Shown: positions 1 through 11,901 of the stretch, one piece after another
Position numbering within the stretch: position 1 is the first letter of the stretch
How the letters are laid out: every line of letters begins with the position of its first letter
Source: Punctularia strigosozonata HHB-11173 SS5
Lineage: Eukaryota > Basidiomycota > Agaricomycetes > Corticiales > Punctulariaceae
Length of the DNA: 64,000 nt
Reading direction: 5' to 3'
Assembly: GCF_000264995.1 (NCBI RefSeq)
Contig: NW_006767437.1
Location: 1,285,946 to 1,349,945, forward strand
Program-made: the position numbers and the translations under genes
Notes under the pieces: model-generated
Told to the model about the DNA's origin: nothing
The model's input: the letters and a program-made list of their open reading frames with translations, nothing else
Databases searched by the model: none

Positions 1-3
1 CTA

Positions 4-1955
4 TTACTGGCCCGTCGTTGTGAGCTTTTGAAGATGTTCAACAACATGCACGAAACTCTCACTTATGATCAGGTGCTCACCGGGACTGGCATTCGAGGAA
101 ATGCGGCGTGAGTAATGTATTCTGACTTTCTGTAGCGGAAGTCCGATGCTGAATAGGTCTCTCTCTATGTCGGGTACTCCCGCATAGGGCTGCCCTTTCG
201 TGTCGATGATCTCGCAGTCGAATCTGGGCAGCAAGAGCACACTAACAACCTTCAGCAACGTCTTGGCGAACCTCTGACCAGGGCAAGCGTAATTGCCTAT
301 GGACATAAGTAAGCCTAACGGCGATCCTTTGATATCGCGTGATTGACTGACCGTAGCCCCAGCCTAACGACGCGAGTGGCTTTGCTTCGGCTTTTGACAG
401 ATCGCGGTCCGGCTTGAACTCCTGCGGATGCTCGTATATCTCCTCGTCGAGGTTCGCTTCCTCTGTCATGAGCAAAACAAAGTCTCCGCTGCGAATGGTA
501 TGGCCTTCAACTGTCAGGTCCGATCCCGTATTCCTACGTGGCAACGCTCCGATCGCAACGAGCCTCACGGTTTCCTGTATACATGATTCAAGGATCGGTA
601 GTTCTGACTCCCATGCACTCAGACCGATTGTGCCCAATGCTTCGGCCGTCAGATGGGAAGAGCCGGGACAGTTCCTGGACACAAACTGCGAAATCTCGGC
701 GTTAACCTTCATGTGCCATTCGGGATGCTGAATCAGATAAACTACAAAATCGTATGTGAGCCGAGATAGCGCGACTCTAGGAAATGGCAGACCATGGAGC
801 CATATCAACATTGCGCTTGTTGTGGAAGACGCGGCGAACGTCGACATGGCTGTGAGCTAGCAATATCATGTTTCCAGTCAATTCTCGTCAGAACGCAAAC
901 TCGGTCAGCGAAACTCGCCTGTACGCATGTCACCAAGTCCACGTTATCGTCGAGAACTACTTGCAGTACATCCTGCCCTACGGTTTTTGATGTGCGACGT
1001 TCCGCGGCGACCCTTCTGACTAATAAGAAAATCCGCAGGCTTCCCAGCCAACAGCGCACCCGACTAGGGGTTGGAATCAACGGGAACAGCAGACTGTGAG
1101 GCTGGGCACTCTCGTTGAGCCATCGAAAGGCATGCATTGCGTAGGTGACCGTATCTTCGTCATCTGCCGCTTCGGAGCCGAGCGCAATGCGCAGGCCTAT
1201 TCTAAAGACAATCTGAGCCAGGGATAAGTCAATATGCACGAACTGAAGGTGGAAGTTGACCAACTTTCGGATACATTTCGAACGGATCGATGATTCCGGA
1301 TTCTCCCCACTGCTCAAGCGTCTCCGAAAGAGCTTTGATGGTGGGTACTATTTCTGTGAGACATTCAGTCCGAAGATAAGAGCCTTTATACAGCACTCTT
1401 ACGAGACTCTATGGCTTCTGTGCGCATGAATTGGCGAAGGAAAGGTCCGGCGCTGTCATGTGAACCAGAATGCCGATTTTTCACAAACATGCGTTGCAAC
1501 CCAGGTCCCTGAGCAGCAGCTGAACTCAGCAATGTGTATACCTATCCTTGGATAGCATCACTCTCACCAACATACTATATCCTTGCATAAAGCTGAATGA
1601 CCTATGGGTGAAACACACCTTCTTGGCCACATCTCCAGCCGGAAGAACAATATGCACCTGTTATGTGAGTGCTTTCAGTGGTATGAAGGCATTCAACTTA
1701 GACCGACAATCTTACGCCGCAGATTGTGAACCTGATCCAAGACGACGGGAATGTTGCGCGCAGATTGCGGATGTAACGGTAAGGATCCAAAGCGAAGTCG
1801 ATCGATCCAACGAAAGGCAGGCCGCGAATCACAAGCGTGTTCGACTCCTGTTCCAACCTGACAACTTTATGACTGGAGAACCATGTATATAATCCCCATA
1901 GGGGCATTGCGAGGGCGCAGGTTAAGGTGGCCTGGACTAGAGGTGACAGTGGCAT
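4..1955 (-). CDS. Cytochrome P450 monooxygenase
   Basis: This is a heme-thiolate monooxygenase, probably anchored in the ER membrane. The chosen start (1955, the Met of MPLSPLVQATL) gives a hydrophobic N-terminal anchor followed by the usual proline-rich entry. The I-helix segment reads AASSTTSAM, the K-helix ExxR is ETVR, and the heme loop is SLGWGYGNYACPGQRFAK. The heme loop is split by an intron inside the Gly codon (roughly 308-350). At least five exons can be followed: the first ends near 1723 and later blocks fall near 1630-1670, 1410-1540, 950-1390, 350-840 and 4-306. The C-terminus is complete, with a stop at 4-6. The acidic residue that often precedes the I-helix Thr is not present. 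The ENT-kaurene-oxidase-like look of the heme loop suggests the CYP512/CYP5150 range, but the family number is a guess. The P450 fold is seen; the substrate is unknown. Confidence 0.88.
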
Positions 1956-2963
1956 GACGACTTGGAAGGGAAAGGCCGCTGCTTGAGTGCCGGCTCGTAT
2001 ATCGTACGCAGTGGCCGTCCTCAATTGGTGCTGTCCATTAAAAGTAGTATGCGATGAGGACTTACGTAGCCAAATTTGACTCATAGATCAATCACATGCA
2101 GTCAGTGTGGGCATCGGCAAGTAGAGTCCGAGTCAGGTAGGCCATCTTGACATAGGAAACAATCATCGAATTAACCATCAGAACGCTATAAATTTCGGCG
2201 ACTAATAGGCACCGGTGATTGCATTGTTAGCTACCCCTGTTCATCATCGCGCTGTTTCAAGCTGTGCGACCTAGGAGCGAGGCCCGTATGCAATGCATTA
2301 TGCTAATTATTCGCACTACACCTATTCATCATCTCCATATGCGTGCGACCGTCCGACGCTCATGCATGCTGTGCGATTCAAATGGTTATCTTTCGTCTTA
2401 TTACATTCCGTATCGATGCGTATTGACGTCTGTGGGTGCGGACGAAGGGGATGACAGGGGAACTTGCAATTGGCCGCCGGTAATGAAGTCCAAGTCCAAT
2501 TTAAGAATGAAAATAGACGTCGATGACTATGACTGAGCGCAAATTGCAGCTGTCGCCAACACACCGGAGGAGAAGAAGATAAGAGAGTACCCTGGTCACC
2601 TTTGCGCTGTAAATAAAACCAATCTTGTTATCAATAAACCATAGGGACTGCGTGAACAGCTTTTTGCACTTCGGCGATACCCACCCGGTATCCAGGCAGC
2701 GAGGCGAATGACTACGGCTTCGGGAATAACAAGAACTGTAACAGCACACCATTATTGGAATGGCCAGCGTCTCATGCGCGCTCTCAGGGCAGGTATGAGG
2801 CAATACTTGCCCCTCGTCCAAAGATCACGAGTACATACTATGACATGCATTTCGTCTCGTTCGTATGTAAGTTACATGTTGCGGGGAGACTAGGGCCAGA
2901 TATCCCCCCCCCAGGACCGGCGGTCCTAACATCCTCGCGAACGATACATATCAAAAACTTGAT
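1956..2963. other. Intergenic stretch without a recognisable gene
   Basis: This lies between the start of the P450 and the stop of the next minus-strand membrane protein. Only short open frames occur on either strand, and none shows a family motif or splice-joined continuation. The first ~250 bases should hold the P450 promoter and the right end the 3' region of the membrane gene. Confidence 0.5.
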
Positions 2964-4382
2964 TCAGTCCGCCTTCCCTAGAGCAATAGTCTCAAGCGGC
3001 ATCTCGTCAAAATTTGAGGGCACCTTCGCATTGGTTCGGTCAAACCCATTGCTGCTGTCCCTTGATTTTCCGAGCGTGTCTGAATCAGTGACAGTATGTT
3101 TGAAGATTAAGGGTAGAGTTCGCCCCGTTTGGGATCTTGAGAATGTTGTGGTTGGCCCGCGAGCCTTGAGAGAGGAGCTCCAGACTTGGTGAAATCAGCA
3201 TGTATGACATTCGACCGCAATATCGTCCTTGCATACCTGTGGCAAAAACAACACCGAGGATAGATACGAACGTGTTGACCTTTGGTAAAGAATCAGAATT
3301 GAAGTACGAGTTGTCGTGAATCGGGTGACTCACCATCATAATATATGCTCCAACAAAGAACGAGTTCTTGCTGAATATGATGATGATCTGAACGAGATTA
3401 AATACCACTGTGCACGGCAGATATGATAATGGGTGAGAGATATCTTCTTGTAGAATATTGAGACCAACCGGGAAACACGAAGTTAGTTAATGCGATCCAG
3501 AACAACATCCTCAACCTCCCAGACAAAGAATCTATCCGCGTAACGCCGTCAGTCTTTGACACAGCCAGTGGAAATTATGAGTTTTACCCATGGAGCCATT
3601 TGTGACGCGACCGGAGTCGGATGCTGCATGGTGGAACCCGCCCTTGATCTTCCAAAGAAACAGAGCTGACGCGTAGCTGTGCGAGGAGGTGAGCATCTTG
3701 CCTCGGTTTCTGTACTGGTACTATGCCATACGTACCCGTTATCAAATATCTGAGACACCCACTCGACCTTGGTATACGGAGAGTGTGCCCAGGTTCTCTG
3801 AGCAGCTTGTACGGGGTTCGTGATATTCGCAATATTTTCATGCCACTTGACTGCAAATGCAACGTTCATCGAGAGCCGGACACATTTAATAGCGATAGGA
3901 AATGAAAAAATGGCCAAAGTAGCCATCCACGGCTGGCTTTGTGGAGGATACACAGCGGCGAGTCGCGCCAGTAGCACAAGGTCGACTAGCCACGGGGTAG
4001 AACTGTACACTACTTCGAACGCGAAGAAAGTGCTTTGGCGAAATGGCGCTAGTGGTGACAGAATAGCATGAATCTGATTGCTTTGACGTTAGCCCAACAC
4101 TGGTAGCTCAGTGGAAAGTTCGCTATTTACCTCGAGTACACCATTCCAAATACCGAGTGCGATGCCAAGTACCACGTCGAGTACAACTATGATGAAGATA
4201 GCAGAACGACGGTTGGCTGCCGTGGAGAAATAGAATACGCAGATCAACAACGGAATGAGCATGGATGAGAAAACTGTGCCGATCATCAGAAATGCTACAG
4301 ATGGTTGAATGCTGTGGCCGTATGCTTCAATGATCGGTACGGCTATAGGAGGGATGCCATCGGGAGGACTAGAAGATGCCAT
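2964..4382 (-). CDS. Fungal multi-pass (about 7-TM) membrane protein
   Basis: The protein starts MASSSPPDGIPPIAVP and has successive hydrophobic segments: VAFLMIGTVFSSMLIPLLI and IFIIVVLDVVLGIALGIW in exon 1, the WLVDLVLLARLAAVYPP and MATLAIFSFPIAIKC blocks in exon 2, a segment ending NLVQIIIIFSKNSFFVGAYI, and NTFVSILGVVFATG. A Ser/Thr/Asp-rich soluble tail follows and ends ALGKAD. Exons join across introns near 4060-4100, 3700-3740, 3560-3400, 3280-3335 and 3193-3235. The pattern of helices followed by a cytoplasmic tail is typical of the large uncharacterised basidiomycete 7-TM families. I cannot name a ligand or a function. It is transcribed in the same direction as the P450, about 1 kb upstream of it. 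The gene appears intact. Confidence 0.7.
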
Positions 4383-4925
4383 GACGGATATTAGGAGCGA
4401 AGAGGAGAGGTTTGAGGTTTGCTCAGATCGTCACCCAAGACTTTAATAATTCGTACTTTGCCCATCGTATGTCTCCGTGGACCCCGTGCACTACCTCGTC
4501 CCATAAAATTCGTGGAAATGTATCATACACAGTTCCATGTTGCCTCGATCCCTTGAGAGCAGGTCTGAGAATAGTTCTTGATGTTGGTCCATGTACACCT
4601 GCTAAGATGCTCTGAGTTGAATCCATGAATAAACCATCGTACCTGTTTCCGATAAGCGCAACAGCTGTGAACACGATTTAGCCACGCACGGACCATAACG
4701 AGCCTCAAATCGGACACAGTAGCTCGACTGCCATCATCAAGACTCTGATGTCTGTGTCTTTACGGGAGTACGGAGATTGTATTATTGGTTCACTGGGTAG
4801 GTCCACGTAACGCATCGGTAGAATGGAAGCGAATAAGGTTGTATACGACGCGCTGCGTTATGTTTATCCATACCCCAAATAGCTACCCTGATGACTTGCG
4901 ACCTATGGTGTACACGCCGCGGCAA
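4383..4925. other. Non-coding or unassignable stretch
   Basis: This holds the upstream region of the 2964-4382 membrane gene and short minus-strand open frames around 4423-4717 that I cannot connect by splice sites or assign to a family. Confidence 0.35.
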
Positions 4926-5840
4926 TCAAACAAGGCCGTGTAATACGAGTAGTGCAGTGAAAATGTATGGGTCCCTGCTCGGATAGCAACACGGGACTTC
5001 CTTGTTGTTTCCGGTGTCATACGATAAGATCACTGCCCGCAGGAGATGGGCCGTCGTTATATCAGGGACTACTTGGATGGGATAGTGCCGGTGACATAGC
5101 AGGAATATAAGGTCTATAACGCGGGGACGTATAGTGTGATGTGTCGTGCCAACGACATATGTCCATGAGGTGTCCAATATTGTTGCTGGCATACGTAGTA
5201 GATATCGTCCCCCCTGGTGTTAAAGATGTCCGCTTATGCTGGAAGAGTCGGAGAACCCAGAATGCAGTGGAACATCAAGTGCCAAGGAACATAGACAGCC
5301 ATTGTTCCGAGAACCAGAACGGACGTGGGCTAGGCTTCCCGCGGCGTGGAGACACTGCGCCGGGAACAGCAGTGAGATTGTTTGCTATTATTGCACCAGC
5401 ATATTCGTGATTTACCATCTTACGTACGGGTCAATGGTCGACTTCGCTTTGTCTAGACGCCCCGACCGTGCGAGTGCATAGCACCAAGATGACAGGGAAG
5501 ATCTTGGACAGCTTGATAAAGATCGAAAGGCAGTCCAAGAAGTTCTGCAACATGAGAGAGACGAGCGATGCCGAGTAGGCGCCTGCCGCAGTGATTGCTG
5601 TCCATGCCAAATGAATCACGGGAGCCCCGACCATGATGTAACGGACCAAGGTGTAACTCTACAGATACTACTGTTCCATTCCATGTCACATATAGCCATA
5701 CCTGTGCACAGGTGGGCGCGACTCGCACGGATTCAGATATAGAGATGTTCTGGCCTCGCCGGGACACAGCGCCTACGGCTTCTCTGGCGCGGGGTCCATC
5801 ACATATCCCTCGACGTTCCTGCCTCAACCACCCAACCACC
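4926..5840 (-). pseudogene. Possible decayed membrane-protein gene
   Basis: Two minus-strand stretches look protein-like but do not form a complete gene. At 5431-5649 there is a hydrophobic run (MVRYIMVGAPVIHLAWTAI, then LSIFIKLSKIFPVILVL), preceded by plausible splice sites. At 4926-5192 lies a second, less convincing open frame. Stops interrupt the reading between them and I find no start with an acceptable N-terminus. It sits head-to-head with the GMC oxidoreductase gene at 5872. It may be a remnant of one of the membrane-protein families seen nearby. It could also be chance open frames. Confidence 0.22.
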
Positions 5841-5871
5841 TTTTCTCTCGCCCAAACCTGTTCTCTACCAA

Positions 5872-8103
5872 CATGTGGCCTTTTTCAGAGAAGTACCCTA
5901 CCAGAACCTTGGAAGAGATAGCGTCCCGGGAATTCGACTATATTGTTGTACGTGCCTTACGAACTACGCTTCTGATTGCCTGACATTCCACTCCAGGTAG
6001 GAGGTACGACATTCTACTTATCACTAGGACTCTCTTCAAACATCTTTAGGCGGCACTGCGGGCTGCGTCGTCGCCTCTCGTCTGAGCGAAGATCCGAACA
6101 ATCGCGTTCTGCTCCTCGAGCGTGGTCCTGCTATAACGAGCTGGCTATCCCGCGTACCTCTTCTCTCCCAAGACTTCAGATTACCAACTGCTCCAGCATA
6201 CAAATGGACTTCACAACCATTGCAGGCGGCCAGCGATTTGACAAATAAGATGGTCTCCGGCAAGGCCCTCGGAGGGACGTCGAAGATCAACGCCAGCGTT
6301 TACCACAGGTCGACGCCGGCTGATTACAACGCTTGGTCAAGCTTCGGTGTGAATGGCTGGAGCTGGTCTGAAGTCGAACCGGTTTTTAACAAGTCCGAGA
6401 AAAGCCTCTCGCATCCGAATTCGCCTCATCGTGGACATGATGGTCAGTCACTATCGGTCGCATCATGGACGGAAGGTGATTGCCTGTCTTTCAGGGCTAT
6501 GGAAAAACAGGGTACCTCCGATCTATTACAAGCACACGCCACAGTGAGCTCCTGGTACGAGGGCATGTACGCGATCAATAACGTGTAAACCGCAGAATCA
6601 TCGAAGCCTGTTCAAACATCGGCATTCCCTACCTGAAGGACGCGAACGATCCGAATGCGCAGTCGTTTGGATGTACGCGCCTCGACGTTACGCTCGGGGA
6701 AGATGGCTTGCGTCAGTCGTCTTTCGACGCCTTTCTTTCCCACGAGGTATCATACTCTTATTTCCCTTCGTGGTCCTAGGTTGACACAGCTTGCTCCCAG
6801 ATCGCCATAGCTCGCAAAGGGAACCTTTTCGTATGCCCGGGAGTCATCACTACTTCTGTCCATCTGCAGCAGACGGTCCAGGGTCCCACAGCAGTGGGCG
6901 TTCAGATGGAATACGAAGATGCTGATGACAAAGATGCATCTGTATCCTTCTACGCGCGAGCTCGTCGCGAAATCGTCATATCCTCGGGAGCTATCGGAAC
7001 CCCACAGCTCTTGATGCTCAGGTATCTGTTTCCAATAGCTCAATTCTCAGCCAGCACTGACATTACCATTGGAATCGCTCAGTGGGGTCGGACCTGCTGA
7101 TCATCTGACGAATCTCGGCATTCATGTGCACAAAGACTTGCCGGGAGTCGGTAACGGCTTGGTGCGGTGCTCGTGTGTCATGTTGCTCTACATACTAACG
7201 CGTCATATACACAGCAAGACCATTCGGGCGTTGCCGTGGAGTACAAAATCCCCAAGTCCGAAACTCTTCACGCTGCGGAGAGCTCGATGATCCTCGTCAT
7301 TCGCGAGCTGATCAAGTTCTTAGTCACCGGAACGGGCCTCTTCCTCTCGCCGAACCCCCAGGTCTCGATCTTTGCCATGTCCAAAACGTTGGACTTCACC
7401 TCAGACCTACTTGTCCGCGCTGACAAGCGCGACCTTGACGCTCATAATCCGGAGAATATCTGTGACATCGAAATTATGCCGATTCCTGCCAACGCACGCG
7501 ACCCTCTCTTCAAGGACCGACTGAAGAAATCTGAAGGAGGTTTCTCCTTCCTTTGCGCGGGGCTCCGCCCCAGATCCACAGGAACAGTGCGCTTGAACTC
7601 GCTTGATCCCCGAGCGAGGCCGGAGTGCGATCTTCGAACATTCTCCGATGGCGAAGATCTTGTCGTTATGCGCAAGGCGGTTAGACTGGCTCTCATGATT
7701 GGTCGGAAAATGCGCGAACAAGGTTATCCTATGAGCGACCTGCACGTCCCGAAAAGCGAAAGCGACGCGGATCTAAACGATTTCATCGAGAAGGACGCGC
7801 AGTCGACGTATCATTATTCTTCTACCTGCAGGATGGCGCCAGAGAAACAGGGAGGCGTGGTGGATGACCAGCTGCGGGTGTATGGGATCCATGGGTCAGT
7901 GAAACGCTCTGTGTTATCTGAAGTCGTCCTGATAACCTTCCAGACTTCGGATTGCTGATTCCAGCATTTTCCCGACAATTCCTGCCGCTCATGTGAGCGA
8001 ATTCATGCCTCTTGAGTCTCTCTCGTACTCACCGACCGGATAGCTTCAGGCGCCAGCGGTCATGATTGGAGAACGATGCGCGGCGTTCATGATGGGTTCC
8101 TGA
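5872..8103 (+). CDS. GMC oxidoreductase, copy 1
   Basis: This is an FAD-dependent alcohol/aldehyde oxidoreductase of the glucose-methanol-choline family. It starts MWPFSEKYPTRTLEEI with no signal peptide. The Rossmann FAD motif VVGGGTAGCVVASRLSE is assembled across two introns near 5949-6052. It is followed by LLLERGPAITSW, the GMC signature GKALGGTSKINASVYHR, and the second signature SGAIGTPQLLML. Both active-site histidines are present: one in TYHYSSTCRM and one in IPAAHAPAVMIGE, the latter spliced across 8027-8049. The final exon ends AAFMMGS with a stop at 8101-8103. Length, about 560-600 residues, is normal for the family. The substrate cannot be read from sequence; aryl-alcohol oxidase-like or choline-dehydrogenase-like activity is possible. 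A close paralogue lies at 52196-54432 on the other strand. Confidence 0.92.
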
Positions 8104-9055
8104 AGTGGTGTCGCGCAATGAGTTCCGTGTTTACTGAAGGAAAAGGTCAAGCTCGCGAGGGTTGACGATAGCCGTGTGCACGCCAATTTTGATTTTGCAG
8201 AACTACGGAAATGTCTACGCCTGAAAGGTTGCCTGTATACGTTGCTACATGTAATTTGATCCCGCATCTGTAGTTACCCGTGTCCTATATACCAAGTCAT
8301 ATTACATATTGCACAGTCTGAACGGCGTGGACATCATCGAAACTTGGGAAGGCGTGCGAGCTCGAGCGGACGGGCTGGCCTGCAGTCGGTCCCTGCTACT
8401 GTGCCCGGACATTCTCTGGGACAGATCCGCGGTCTGCTTGATGATACCGCACAATTTAGCCATCCAATCCTTCACGCCCACAACTCGGTAGTGCGAGTCG
8501 TCGTACTCCGTGAGAAATCTGACAATTCCTAACGGCTCGCACCTGGTGCGAGGCCCTGGGGCCCAGCTGTTCCGGTGCTCGGACCGCGCCGATTAATACG
8601 AATAACTTGTCCCGAACGTTTTGGTAGCGAGTTTTTCTCGGAGGTTACACATCAGTAATCGCGAGGTCTGGAGAAGGCATCAATCTTTGGCTCATCGAGG
8701 TTGCATCAGAACTTGCGGCGATGGCGATCGCGTACACTGTCACCAGCCTTCGCAGAGGTAGTTACGAAAGATGAGGGGTACTTAATTCACCCTATGACGA
8801 TCAAGGCAATTCATGCTCTGAAAGTCGATGGACCCTTGTATTGGGTACAGTACATGCAGGTATGGTAGTACCCGACACGGTGCCAAAAGCGGAACGCCGG
8901 TGATTGAGTTATCGCAATTGTCTCAGATTTCGCGGTCATAAACCAGCCAGATCAAGCACGCGACTATTACGACCTCAGCGTAGGGGAAGCAGCAGGATAT
9001 CCTCATCGTATTGATGGACAAAACCATGCCGCGACCAGATGGCGGGGATCAGCAG
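8104..9055. other. Intergenic region without a recognisable gene
   Basis: This lies downstream of GMC copy 1. Short frames exist on both strands, but none carries a motif or connects by splicing. Nothing repeated or structured stands out before the tandem repeat that follows. Confidence 0.45.
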
Positions 9056-9430
9056 TCGGGTGTTCCGCCGCTGGCACGCCTCTAGTCTCGGGACATGGCC
9101 AGCCTGTCTCGTGACCTCGCGGTGCGTTGGCGAGCGAGCCTTGGTCGACGGGCGCGTGTACATAGCACGAGAGCGAAGCGTCTGCGGCGACGGCGGTCGA
9201 AGTAGGGCGTCCTGCCGCTGGCACGCCTTTTGGGGCATCGCCAGCCCGTTCCGTGACCGCGTTGGCGAGCGCTACCCGCTCGAACGGGGTGGCGCGCTCG
9301 TACAGCACGAGGAGGGTGCACGTCTTTGGTGGTAGTGATCGAAGCCGGGTGTCCCACCGCTGGCACGCCTCTTGGGGAATCGCCAGCCCGTTGTGGCTTC
9401 TTCGAGCGCGTGGCCGGCGTCTACGGTGGT
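9056..9430. repeat. Tandem repeat, unit about 145 bp, three diverged copies
   Basis: The word ccgctggcacgcct recurs at 9068, 9214 and 9357, giving spacings of 146 and 143 bp. The sequence around it also recurs: a gggt/ggtgtc lead, then a run that includes atcgccagcccgtt or its variant, and gttggcgagcg in the first two units. The units are diverged, so the array is not fresh. All three reading frames stay partly open on both strands, but I see no conserved protein in it. A minisatellite-like array or a decayed internally repeated element are both possible. Confidence 0.7.
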
Positions 9431-11901
9431 TGTTTTTTGCCAGGTCTGGCTCGATGCCACCGCCGCATCACGCTCTGTCACGCTGTGTGGCCGCCATGCT
9501 AAATCTGTGGAGCCGGTTACTGGACCCCTTGCTCTCCAGCTGATAGATATTCTGAGAAATGTTAGACACACTTAAGTATCACAGCCATAGCACTCATTTT
9601 GGGTTAGGCTGAGGCGCCTCGAAAGGGGTCGGTCCTGAGAATTTTCTGGAATGACATCATTGCGAGCTCTTGGGACCAACCCATACTGTGGGACTTGTCA
9701 CGTGGATCTTACCGCTCGCTGGCACTTTTTTCTGTATCGATGTGTTCTCTGTGCAAGTAAATCCTTGATGCTCTTATTATCACCACTTCAGTGTCACTCC
9801 ATGGGCGCTGCCGAGGATGAGACAGATGACCTTTGCCAGGATTAGGGACACGGGCCCTGGTAGGGTCACACACCTCTGGGCTTGCTCAGAGGGGATAGGA
9901 CGGATGAGAGGATTGTGCATCTAATGCAGCTGTGCCCACACCCGTTGCAAGATGAACTCCTTGACGTCCTCGTGTGCCAATCGCTTCTGTCTTGTCTGAG
10001 GATTTTACTCTGGGCGTGTGTCAGGGCACGGCTCCCACACTCGCCTCATGTCTCATTGTTCTCCTTTTCTGCTTCCGCTTCTGTCCCATTTTGTTCGTTT
10101 CCCCTAATACTTCCACCTCCCTATTTGGTCGCGCTCTCCCGCGCCCTCCTTTTGGTATCTCCCCTATTTCGTTCCGTCGCTCGGCGCTCCTAGGGCCTCC
10201 GCACCCCGTGCGGCCTTCCTAGGCCGCTCCACCGGTCACGTGTTGGGTGCCCGAGGACCCTCCCCTTCTCTCATTGGACCATCTTTCGTTGCGCTGATGG
10301 ATTATTCAGCTACTATATAGTCGCCTGTCGCACCAGGGAGCAACCCAGACTTGTTCTCTCAGTTGCCTCCCTGCCTTGTGTGACAGGTATGTGTATTTTC
10401 CCTCATATCTTCATGTATATACTCAGTTGCCTCCCTGCCTTGTGCGACAGCGTCTCCACCGCCATCCCGGGGGATCCGCGCCGCTCCTAGGAGCTCCAGC
10501 GTGTACTCTGACAGCGTGGTGCACTAGTACAGTTGCGCACAATGATTTCCTCACTGTGCTAAAGTGCTGCTCCCCGATTTGCTCAGCAGCGCGCTTACCC
10601 TTGTCTATTCGGCGCTTGAGCTCTCCCTCGAGTCGTCCAGTGCCAGTACCACCTTTGCTGCCCCTCAAAGCTCGATGATTGTGAGTATGAAGTATGGACG
10701 GCGGGTTGCCCTCCGCGCGACCGTTGCCTGTTTTCAGGCACTCACACAGCATGCGGACAACCTCGACAACCTCCCCGTCCATGGAAGGCCCCAATCATCT
10801 CCTCTCGCTTAAGGTCATGCGGGTCTCCGTGCGTTCATGGTGCACACGACGATGACCCCCCTCTCATTGCTCTCGATAGTGACCCACGTTGGCTGGTGCT
10901 TGGGAGCCGTTCTATTCCAGTTCACCCTCCTTCTCTGCTCGCGCGACTGCATCCATACTGTCCTTGCAAGGCAGTGCGCCATTGCCCGGTCATCCGAAGA
11001 CACTCCGTGACCTGTCCAACCCTACCAACCTCCTCACATTGCCCGCAGCCTTTGGCTCCATACAACTAGGAGAAACATTCACATCCTGCCTTTGTATCTT
11101 AATGGAAGGCGGGAAGGGTGAGCTTGGAAGGTGGGTTGGATAATGTGCGCGGGGGAGTGGTGGGTGACGAGCGCGCGGGGCCGGGAGTATGACGAGCACG
11201 GGGACAAGGTCGTTGGGGGAACCCATCGTCCATCGTCTTTGCTGGCGCTGTTGGCGGGCTGTACACATGTGCAGCTTGATCGCGCACGTGGCTGCTGCTG
11301 GTTCAGCAAGCACTGGCGCCAATCCACTTATCGAGTCTTCGTAGCTCAGACTTGTGCTGTTATCGACTGGTCTGGCTCTGCCGGATTACGTGCTGCTGAA
11401 ATGTTGACCAACAAGTTTGTGGAGGTGGTGCCTCGGCGGAAGCGATCGAGTTCGGTCAACGCCAGTGGGTCGGTCTCTCGACTTGAAGCTGAATACCCCT
11501 TTCCTTGCAAAAACGGAGCAGTGGTCCCAAGGCTTCGTCTCGACACGCTGTGGCTTCGGCACAAAAACTGGGGGCTTGATCATGGACTTTCGGGCGTCTT
11601 CGTCTTTATCATGCACGCTACTTCAGAGGAAGGGTTACACTTCTCGGGCTACAGGGGCTTCCGTCCAATCATTGCATCGGAGTTGATCATTGCCCCTCTC
11701 CTCACATTCAGCGCGATCCGATCAACTATACCCTATTCAGCCGTTTCCCCATGACGTCCAACTCGCTCGCCTTTAAGCATGCGATTTGCCAAATGCAGAG
11801 ATGCGCGCCCACCCACTCCCACCGCAAGTTTGCTCGACTCACACCCTCCTCGACAGCTTTTCCATTGCGTAAGTCGTCGTCAACGGAGGGCGACTGCCAG
11901 C
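9431..11901. other. 2.5-kb region without an assignable gene
   Basis: The region holds a pyrimidine-rich stretch around 10060-10200 and a TATA-like ctatatag at about 10313. A short direct repeat is listed separately. There is also a 207-codon plus-strand open frame at 11131-11754 with no recognisable domain and no clear start context. The right end should contain the promoter of the RGS gene at 11902. I cannot support any gene call. Confidence 0.4.
10358..10450 (+). repeat. 29-bp direct repeat, 64 bp apart
   Basis: The sequence beginning ctcagttgcctccctgcctt and ending gacag occurs at 10358-10386 and again at 10422-10450, with one internal difference (t versus c just before gacag). It lies about 45 bp downstream of a TATA-like ctatatag and a pyrimidine-rich tract. 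The arrangement resembles a promoter or leader with a small duplication. No gene could be attached to it. Confidence 0.65.

Noticed and set aside
1-8103. Biosynthetic gene cluster around the P450 and GMC oxidoreductase
   Set aside because: No terpene synthase, PKS, NRPS or prenyltransferase core is present in the window, so co-location alone does not support a cluster.
9560-10386. Possible solo LTR: begins tgttagacaca, ends near tgtgtgaca, with a TATA-like site in between
   Set aside because: I see no second copy, no flanking duplication and no internal retroelement domains, so the boundaries are only suggestive. A genome repeat search would be needed before naming it.
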